A stretch of 5,469 bases of DNA, taken from Clostridia bacterium. Its GTDB lineage: Bacteria; Bacillota; Clostridia; Oscillospirales; CAG-272. Positions within the stretch are counted from its first letter, which is position 1, and each line of letters opens with the position of its first letter. The position numbers and the translations under genes were made by a program. Below, one piece after another: positions 1-4,641 of the stretch. The notes beneath the pieces are model-generated. The model saw only the letters and a list, made by a program, of their open reading frames with translations. It did no database searches and had not been told where the DNA came from. The stretch spans positions 1 to 5,469 of the forward strand of contig JAKSPR010000202.1 in assembly GCA_024404655.1 (NCBI GenBank), in the 5' to 3' direction.

Positions 1-1
1 G

Positions 2-1336
2 GAAGATGTGGTGCCGAAATACCTCATCCATGTAGCCTGTGCCGACCGGATCCAGCCGATTCAGCGCTTTGCCATCGCCTTCAACCGGGAAAGCGACAAA
101 TACCGGGTCGTCATTGATAACTATAATACCTATGAAGACGGAACCGACAGCTTTGCATTGCTCAAAAATGACATTGCCGTCGGCAATATTCCCGATGTGA
201 TCGTGTGCGGATATGACTTTGATTTCGATGTTCTCGACCGGCAGGGGCTGTTCCGTGACTTCTATTCCTACATGGATGCCGACGGTGAAACTCTGAACCG
301 GGATGTATTCCTCCCCTGTGCACTGCGTCCCTTTGAGAATCAGAAGGGTGAACTTCACGGACTGATTGCCGGATTCAATCTGGTTTCTGCCGCCGCAGAC
401 AAAGCAGTTCTCGGCGGAAAGACCTCCGTTACCGCTGCCGATCTGCTCTCCATTGCGGAAGGGCTGAAAGACGGTCAATACCTCTATGCGCTCCGCATGT
501 ACGAAGACGAAAAGCCGGCGGAAATGCTTCTGGAAAAACTGCTGACACTGCAGTTTGACAGTTACATTGATTACAAAAACGCAGCCTGCCATTTCGACGA
601 CGGAGATTTTGCGGACCTTCTGCGGCTGTGCAAAACCGCTCCGGTTCTGAATCTTGCGGCCATGGATATGGAGGACGTCAGCGTCTCAACGCTTTTGAAA
701 AACGGTGATCTTGTCTTTCTTGATCTGCCGTGGTTTGAATCGCCCAGCTCCTATCTGCAGGCAAAATACTACGATTTTGCAGAAAGCGAGATGGTGCTGA
801 CCGGATATCCCACTGTCTCCGGGAACACATGCGGTACCGTTATCGAGCCCGCTTATCGGTATACGATCACCAAGACTTCTCCCGTTGCGGAAGGAGCATG
901 GCAGTTCATCAAGCGTACCTTCGGCACCTTTGAAGGGGACCGCTTCAACGGCTACAGTGGCGAGAGCTTTTCGCCCTGCCGTCCTGTGCTGGATTCAGTC
1001 TTTGAAAAGGAATCCCGCCGTTTCTACTCCTTCTCCGAATGGGGCTGGGGCTGTTCCGAGGGTTCACCGGAGGATGATCTCGACAAGCTCTGGCAGGAGA
1101 CACTTGAGCAGTGCGCCATGTCCGGCGAGATTCCCGGACACATGACAGCGGAAGACGAAGCATTCCTGCGAAAACTGCTTGATTCCGTTACATCTGCGGC
1201 ACACAACGACACGGAAATCAGTGCAATCATCAAAGAAGAAGCCTCTGCTTACTTCGCCGGAGCAAAATCCGTGGAAGAGGTCGTAAAACTGATCCAGTCG
1301 CGGGTTTCTCTCTATGTCAGTGAGGTGTACGGCTGA
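2..1336 (+). CDS. Extracellular solute-binding protein of an ABC sugar transporter, C-terminal part (5' truncated by window edge)
   Basis: This is the bulk of a family 1-type solute-binding protein, the extracytoplasmic receptor that hands a sugar or oligosaccharide to an ABC importer. The frame is open to the left edge with no signal peptide or lipobox, so the true start is upstream; the GTG codons at 8 and 11 are not convincing starts. Numbering from position 8, the first strand and helix (about residues 4-45, ending KYRVVIDNYNTYEDG) and the block DIAVGNIPDVIV followed by GLFRDFYSYMDAD are typical of the binding-protein fold. The later segment YRYTITKTSPVAEGAWQFIK matches the usual C-lobe pattern in which a Ser/Thr-rich strand precedes an AWxFIK helix. 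The tail IIKEEASAYFAGAKSVEEVV is a helix often seen at the end of clostridial members. Many relatives in Clostridia are long lipoproteins with an extra N-terminal domain, which may lie off-window. No permease or ATPase gene is visible. The ligand is unknown. Confidence 0.85.
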   Translation, partial: EDVVPKYLIHVACADRIQPIQRFAIAFNRESDKYRVVIDNYNTYEDGTDSFALLKNDIAVGNIPDVIVCGYDFDFDVLDRQGLFRDFYSYMDADGETLNRDVFLPCALRPFENQKGELHGLIAGFNLVSAAADKAVLGGKTSVTAADLLSIAEGLKDGQYLYALRMYEDEKPAEMLLEKLLTLQFDSYIDYKNAACHFDDGDFADLLRLCKTAPVLNLAAMDMEDVSVSTLLKNGDLVFLDLPWFESPSSYLQAKYYDFAESEMVLTGYPTVSGNTCGTVIEPAYRYTITKTSPVAEGAWQFIKRTFGTFEGDRFNGYSGESFSPCRPVLDSVFEKESRRFYSFSEWGWGCSEGSPEDDLDKLWQETLEQCAMSGEIPGHMTAEDEAFLRKLLDSVTSAAHNDTEISAIIKEEASAYFAGAKSVEEVVKLIQSRVSLYVSEVYG

Positions 1337-1346
1337 TACCGTAGTC

Positions 1347-2027
1347 ATGAAGAAGCTGTTTTTCATTCTGATCATTCTTCTGCTGTGCGGCGCGCTTGCG
1401 TTTGCTCTTATCACATCGGAGTCGTGGAAGAAAGAAATCATTCTGTACGATGTCCCGACCTATTGTCAGTTCCCCGACTATCCGAACGGCTGTGAAAGTG
1501 CCGCACTTTACATGCTCTTATCCTATTACCATGTAAATATCACCATGGAAGAGATTGTTGCGCAGCTGCCGAAGGGGCCTGTGCCTTATCAGATAGACGG
1601 CATCACCTACGGCCCCGACCCGGAACGGGTCTATGTCGGCGATCCGAGGAGGCATGACGGCTGGGGCTGCTATGAAGGTCCGATCCGGCAGACTGCAGAG
1701 CACTTCAAAAAAGGAGCCGTATCAAAGAACGGCGCCGGTTATCGTGATATCGTCAGAGCGCTGGAACACGGCAGTCCTGTCATTGCATGGTTCACAACGA
1801 AGCCCGACACGCACATGACCGACTATGTTTCCTACGAATGGATTGATGAGGAAACCGGCAGAACGATCACCTATCCCCCGAAGTTTCATGCGATTCTGAT
1901 TTTCGGATGTGACGGAACACATATCTATTACAATGACCCCTATACCGGAAGTACCATGACAATGGATTACAAATACTTTGAAGATGATTTCCAGTATATG
2001 GGTTCCAGAATCGTCTATTACGAATAA
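1347..2027 (+). CDS. C39-like cysteine peptidase with N-terminal membrane anchor
   Basis: The 226-residue product looks like a Peptidase_C39_2 (papain-fold) protein. An N-terminal basic-hydrophobic segment (MKKLFFILIILLLCGALAFALI, residues 1-22) should act as a signal anchor; a Cys at 14 follows LLL, which is a poor lipobox, so lipidation is doubtful. The domain starts at the strand IILYDVPTYCQFPDYPNGC. C49 in NGCESAALYMLLSYY is the expected nucleophile, H181 in KFHAILIFG the general base, and D197 in YYNDPYTG the third catalytic position. This order and spacing fit the family. The start at 1347 puts the hydrophobic segment at the N-terminus; an in-frame ATG at 1314 overlaps the upstream gene and would add a charged extension. 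No good ribosome binding site sits close to 1347, so translation is probably coupled to the upstream gene, which stops 10 bases earlier. The protein probably acts outside the membrane on a peptide or cell-wall target, but the substrate is unknown. It ends just before a terminator and is likely last in the operon. Confidence 0.85.
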   Translation: MKKLFFILIILLLCGALAFALITSESWKKEIILYDVPTYCQFPDYPNGCESAALYMLLSYYHVNITMEEIVAQLPKGPVPYQIDGITYGPDPERVYVGDPRRHDGWGCYEGPIRQTAEHFKKGAVSKNGAGYRDIVRALEHGSPVIAWFTTKPDTHMTDYVSYEWIDEETGRTITYPPKFHAILIFGCDGTHIYYNDPYTGSTMTMDYKYFEDDFQYMGSRIVYYE

Positions 2028-2032
2028 GCACA

Positions 2033-2059
2033 AAAAGCAGCCGTTTTTCGGCTGCTTTT
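2033..2059 (+). terminator. Rho-independent terminator after the peptidase gene
   Basis: An 11-base perfect stem (AAAAGCAGCCG, 2033-2043, pairing with CGGCTGCTTTT, 2049-2059) encloses a five-T loop and ends in a T run. It begins 5 bases after the TAA of the peptidase gene and separates that unit from the promoter at 2091. The A run on the left arm means it could also act in the reverse direction, although no minus-strand gene is seen reading into it. Confidence 0.92.
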
Positions 2060-2090
2060 CAATTGTCTGTGATTTTTGACTGGTCGTCTC

Positions 2091-2119
2091 TTTACAAATT
2101 CCGGAAAGTGTGGTACACT
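2091..2119 (+). promoter_or_regulatory. Sigma-70-type promoter with extended -10
   Basis: The -35 box TTTACA (2091-2096), a 17-base spacer and the -10 box TACACT (2114-2119) preceded by TGG (the TGn extended -10 element) make a strong housekeeping-type promoter. Transcription should begin near 2126, giving a leader of about 37 bases before the ATG at 2163. It sits just downstream of the terminator at 2033-2059, so the next gene is an independent unit. Confidence 0.75.
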
Positions 2120-2162
2120 TGACTGTAAGAACGCAACCGTCTTATGCAAAGGGGGATTTGCT

Positions 2163-2435
2163 ATGCATCGACTTCTGTCTTTTGCCCTTAACCTCATCTT
2201 TCGCTATCAATGGCTGATTGCCGCCGGGATCTGCTGCATCCTGCATTTTGCCGTCGGTCTTCCCTTATGGTGTACATGGGTCTGTCTTGGCGCATGGATT
2301 TTGTCGGCAGTCCTTGTCATGCTGGGGTTTGATCTTCTGCACCTCATCAATCGGAAAGTCGGCAGTGCGCCGCAGAAACCAAAGGAAAACAAGAATCCAT
2401 ATTCCAACGACGCTGACAAAAAACAGGATCGGTGA
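2163..2435 (+). CDS. Small two-helix membrane protein, function unknown
   Basis: I do not recognise this 90-residue protein. It has a short basic N-terminus (MHRLLSFALNLIFRYQ), a hydrophobic helix at about residues 17-33, a tight turn at GLPLW, a second helix at about 38-56, then a polar Lys/Asn/Gln-rich tail (67-90, ending DADKKQDR) that probably lies in the cytoplasm. Five cysteines or tryptophans fall close together around residues 36-45. The start at 2163 is chosen because AAAGGGGG (2148-2155) lies 7 bases upstream and the promoter predicts a transcript start near 2126. The frame is open further upstream, to an ATG at 2076, but that start would precede the promoter. The last five codons overlap the terminator of the convergent gene. 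There is no catalytic motif; small membrane proteins of this shape can be regulators or subunits, but nothing here shows which. Confidence 0.75.
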   Translation: MHRLLSFALNLIFRYQWLIAAGICCILHFAVGLPLWCTWVCLGAWILSAVLVMLGFDLLHLINRKVGSAPQKPKENKNPYSNDADKKQDR

Positions 2436-2450
2436 TCACACCGACCCTGT
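2418..2450 (-). terminator. Rho-independent terminator of the minus-strand membrane-protein gene
   Basis: Read on the minus strand, a 12-base-pair stem (2439-2450 with 2423-2434, loop 2435-2438) is followed by a U run encoded by the A stretch 2418-2423. The one imperfect position (A2428 opposite C2445) is an A-C mismatch in plus-strand RNA but a G-U wobble in minus-strand RNA, and only the minus direction has a U run. The hairpin therefore serves the minus-strand gene that ends at 2463, although it lies within the end of the plus-strand gene that stops at 2435. Confidence 0.8.
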
Positions 2451-2462
2451 ATCATGACTGGC

Positions 2463-2978
2463 TTATTCCGATTTCCATTTCCGGAATTCTTCTTCGGTCA
2501 TGATGTCCATGACCTGCTGATAGGTGATTTTCTCTTTGTTTTTGTTCATATACCGGATCACGAAGAACAGTGGTATTCCGACAATGACAAACAGCGCACC
2601 GAGAATGATCGCCGCAGTCAGGAACCCATTCCCGCCCATGATCCCATCACAGACCGCATAAGAGAGACAGGTAAGCAGCAGATTGCCGCCTTCTGCAAAA
2701 AGTACAGTTCTGTTCAATTTTTGTCCTTTCAGCGATGTCTGCCAGACGAGGAACAGAATAAGGAAAAACGAAAGTATAACCCAAATGAAAAGATTGGGTG
2801 CCATACGATAAAGTGACAGCGGCAGGCTGTCCGAAAGCAGCAGAGCAAACCGGAGCGGCGTTTCCGAAAGTGACTGATCACCGACGCCGTGTATCAGACC
2901 TCCGATAATACAGAAAAACAGATATCCTACCGCATAGATGCAGGAAAGCAGAATGAAACGCGCTTGATTCCGGATCAT
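2463..2978 (-). CDS. Four-helix integral membrane protein, function unknown
   Basis: I do not recognise this 171-residue protein. Hydrophobic segments lie at about residues 8-29 (RFILLSCIYAVGYLFFC), 62-79 (NLFIWVILSFFLILFLVW), 93-113 (FAEGGNLLLTCLSYAVC) and 119-141 (LTAAIILGALFVIVGIPLFF). A charged cytoplasmic tail follows (RYMNKNKEKITYQQVMDIMTEEEFRKWKSE). The tail ends in a short acidic/aromatic helix, but no enzyme motif is visible. The start at 2978 is well supported: GAGGAGGA (2986-2993 on the minus strand) lies 7 bases upstream, and the promoter at 3013-3041 places the transcript start near 3006. The in-frame ATGs at 3014 and 3059 lie in or before the promoter and are rejected. It is convergent with the 90-residue membrane protein and has its own promoter and terminator, so it is a single-gene unit. 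A transporter subunit or stress membrane protein is possible but unsupported. Confidence 0.8.
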   Translation of the reverse strand: MIRNQARFILLSCIYAVGYLFFCIIGGLIHGVGDQSLSETPLRFALLLSDSLPLSLYRMAPNLFIWVILSFFLILFLVWQTSLKGQKLNRTVLFAEGGNLLLTCLSYAVCDGIMGGNGFLTAAIILGALFVIVGIPLFFVIRYMNKNKEKITYQQVMDIMTEEEFRKWKSE

Positions 2979-3012
2979 GACTGTATCCTCCTCATCAGAT
3001 GATTCTGTTTTC

Positions 3013-3041
3013 ATTATACTACATCCGGCGACAGAATGCAA
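3013..3041 (-). promoter_or_regulatory. Near-consensus sigma-70-type promoter for the minus-strand membrane protein
   Basis: Read on the minus strand, TTGCAT (3036-3041), a 17-base spacer and a perfect TATAAT (3013-3018) form a near-consensus promoter. The predicted transcript start near 3006 gives a leader of about 28 bases that contains the GAGGAGGA ribosome binding site. This fixes the start codon of the downstream gene at 2978. Confidence 0.85.
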
Positions 3042-3056
3042 GAGCCCCGGCATATT
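3028..3056 (+). promoter_or_regulatory. Possible weak promoter for the glycosidase gene
   Basis: GCGACA (3028-3033) and CATATT (3051-3056) are separated by 17 bases, each matching four of six consensus positions. A transcript would start near 3063, about 55 bases before the ATG at 3118. It overlaps the -35 region of the divergent promoter. Just downstream, TGATT-ACTG-AATCA (3063-3076) is a short inverted repeat placed where a repressor could bind. Both calls are weak and the real promoter could depend on an activator. Confidence 0.3.
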
Positions 3057-3117
3057 CACAGCTGATTACTGAATCATTTTGTCAAAATACAGCACCTGAT
3101 ACGAAAGGAACAATACG

Positions 3118-4437
3118 ATGACAACGATCAGACTTGACCCCGGCAATATCAAAGGAAAAATCAAGCCTCTGCACGGTGTCGGCAGCGGACCTGTCAACGG
3201 TAATTTTTCCTTTGACACCCGTGAGGCCTACCGGGATGCAGGGATTCCCTTTGCCCGTACCCACGATACCGAATATCCCTTCGGCAGCGGGGAATTTGTG
3301 GACATCCACTGTGTCTTCCCAAATTTTGACGCTGATCCCGACGACCCGAAAAATTATAATTTTGAGTTGACCGACTATTATCTGCTTGCAATTCTTGACG
3401 CAGGGACAGAGCCATTCTATCGTCTCGGCACCAGTATTGAGCATCAGCCGTTCAAGCGTTATATCCATCCGCCGAAGGATTTTGCGAAATGGGGCAAAAT
3501 CTGCTCTCATATCATCTCCCACATGAACGACGGCTGGGCAAACGGTCATCACATGGGCATCCGCTATTGGGAGATCTGGAACGAACCGGATCTAAAGGGA
3601 AAATGCTGGACCGGAACCGATGAGCAGTTCATCGCGTTTTACGAAGCGGCAGCATCCGTGATCAAAGCGGATCATCCCGAAATCAAAATCGGCGGTACGG
3701 CCTTTACGTCTCCCAATGCTCCCCTTGCGGAAAAATTCCTCGCTCATCTGAAAGAAAGCGGTGCTCCCCTTGACTTCTTCTCCTGGCACGGATATATTCA
3801 CTGCCCGGAGCAGGCAAAGGAGCTGGACGAAAAGGCGCGGACGCTCCTCGACAAATACGGCTTTTCGGGCATTGAAAGCATCTACGATGAATGGAATTAT
3901 GTGGTCTTCTGGGATGATACCATTCAGAAGAGCATTGATCTTCACAAAACTGCGTTCTGTGCAACCATGATGACCTCGGTCATGAGCGTTCTGCAGGCGG
4001 GGCGTACTGATATTGCCATGTACTACGACGCCCAGATCACCATGACTTATTGGAACGGTCTTTTCACCGAAATGCCGATGCAGACACACGGAGATTTTAT
4101 CCCAGTCAAAATCGAAAAACCCTATTATGCGCTGATGGCGTGGAATGAGCTCTATAAACTGGGGAACTTTATCCCCCTTGGTCTTGAAAAGCCCTTCTAC
4201 GGCGCCGCTGCCGTTAAGGATGATACGCTGGCGGTTCTGATCTCCAACTACCGCGATGATGACTGCTTTGCACAAAATCCGCCGCCTTCGGCAGATTTTC
4301 TCATCGAAGCCCCCGCGTTTGTCTGTGCCTCCGCAAGGCTCCTTGACGAAGAACACACTTTTGAGGAAATGTCCTTTGACGGTGAACACATCACCATCCC
4401 CGGAAACAGTTTTGTTCTTCTGACATATCAATTATGA
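3118..4437 (+). CDS. GH39-like glycoside hydrolase (clan GH-A), probably cytoplasmic
   Basis: The 439-residue product looks like a retaining glycosidase of the GH39 type, a family that includes beta-xylosidases and alpha-L-iduronidase. The (beta/alpha)8 barrel covers about residues 15-325. Its N-terminal strand KPLHGVGSGP is followed by GIPFARTHDTEYPFG. The acid/base residue is E156 in RYWEIWNEPD, the usual clan GH-A signature at the end of strand 4. The probable nucleophile is E258 in SIYDEWNY at strand 7. FFSWHGY (220-226) supplies a conserved barrel His. The region from about 335 to 439 looks like the C-terminal beta-sandwich that packs on the barrel. There is no signal peptide, so it should act on sugars or short oligosaccharides after import. 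The start has GAAAGGAA (3103-3110) 7 bases upstream. It is a little shorter than classic xylosidases of the family, and the substrate is unknown. The gene ends in tandem stops (TGA TAA) and no clear terminator follows. Confidence 0.85.
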   Translation: MTTIRLDPGNIKGKIKPLHGVGSGPVNGNFSFDTREAYRDAGIPFARTHDTEYPFGSGEFVDIHCVFPNFDADPDDPKNYNFELTDYYLLAILDAGTEPFYRLGTSIEHQPFKRYIHPPKDFAKWGKICSHIISHMNDGWANGHHMGIRYWEIWNEPDLKGKCWTGTDEQFIAFYEAAASVIKADHPEIKIGGTAFTSPNAPLAEKFLAHLKESGAPLDFFSWHGYIHCPEQAKELDEKARTLLDKYGFSGIESIYDEWNYVVFWDDTIQKSIDLHKTAFCATMMTSVMSVLQAGRTDIAMYYDAQITMTYWNGLFTEMPMQTHGDFIPVKIEKPYYALMAWNELYKLGNFIPLGLEKPFYGAAAVKDDTLAVLISNYRDDDCFAQNPPPSADFLIEAPAFVCASARLLDEEHTFEEMSFDGEHITIPGNSFVLLTYQL

Positions 4438-4460
4438 TAAGGCTCTGTCACAACAAAACG

Positions 4461-4488
4461 GTTATATTTTGACGAGAAGTAATATAAC
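4461..4488. repeat. Inverted repeat, 8-base arms
   Basis: GTTATATT (4461-4468) is the exact reverse complement of AATATAAC (4481-4488), with 12 bases between. The arms are AT-rich, so the hairpin would be weak. No T run follows on the plus strand, so it is not a standard terminator for the glycosidase gene. It could be a protein-binding site or a relic of a mobile element end. Confidence 0.5.
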
Positions 4489-4514
4489 AGCAGAAAATAG
4501 CAACACCGAAGAGG

Positions 4515-4544
4515 TTGACACGCCTCATGCCTGAAGGATAGAAC
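4515..4544 (+). promoter_or_regulatory. Possible promoter for the aminotransferase gene
   Basis: A perfect -35 box TTGACA (4515-4520) is followed at 18 bases by TAGAAC (4539-4544), which matches four of six -10 positions, or at 17 bases by ATAGAA. A transcript would start near 4551 and carry a leader of about 90 bases that includes the palindrome at 4574-4583. The -10 box is poor, so this needs a weak or regulated promoter; read-through from the glycosidase gene is the alternative. Confidence 0.4.
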
Positions 4545-4569
4545 TTTACGGCGACATTTGGTAAAACTA

Positions 4570-4587
4570 TGAGGGTCCGGACCATCA
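4570..4587. promoter_or_regulatory. Palindrome, possible operator
   Basis: GGTCCGGACC (4574-4583) is a perfect 10-base palindrome. It extends to an 18-base dyad, TGA-G-GGTCCGGACC-A-TCA, with one mismatched pair (4573 with 4584). It stands out as GC-rich in an AT-rich spacer and lies downstream of the possible promoter at 4515-4544, where a bound repressor would block transcription. A regulator class cannot be assigned from the sequence alone. Confidence 0.4.
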
Positions 4588-4641
4588 GACAAGTATATTC
4601 CACAGTAAAAATCTGAATTTCATAAAGAAGAGGTAAAAACA

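Larger units (their letters stand above)
4438..4641. other. 204-base AT-rich structured spacer between glycosidase and aminotransferase genes
   Basis: No convincing gene lies here: plus-strand frames are broken by stops, and the minus-strand frame covering 4448-4678 lacks a ribosome binding site and family resemblance. The spacer contains an 8-base inverted repeat (4461-4468 with 4481-4488), a perfect TTGACA at 4515, and a palindrome around 4574-4583. Its left end, GGCTCTGTCACAAC (4441-4454), resembles the termini of some insertion sequences, but no matching opposite end is present in the window. AGAAGAGGT (4625-4633) upstream of the ATG at 4642 is the ribosome binding site of the next gene. 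Confidence 0.5.

Noticed and set aside
1314..1346. Upstream in-frame ATG as start of the peptidase gene
   Set aside because: It would put 11 polar residues before the hydrophobic anchor and overlap the upstream gene by 23 bases, with no ribosome binding site ahead of it.
3592..4431. Long open frame on the minus strand opposite the glycosidase gene (279 codons)
   Set aside because: It lies wholly inside a gene with clear catalytic motifs, its translation is rich in Arg, His and Cys with no family resemblance, and it has no supporting ribosome binding site. It is an antisense shadow.
4438..4500. Terminator after the glycosidase gene
   Set aside because: The only hairpin (4461-4488) is AT-rich and weak with no T run on the plus strand, so read-through to the next gene remains possible.
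4571..4587. T-box-like sequence (GAGGGTCCGGACC) before the aminotransferase gene
   Set aside because: The T-box core (AGGGTGGNACCGCG) is not matched, and no specifier stem or following terminator is visible.
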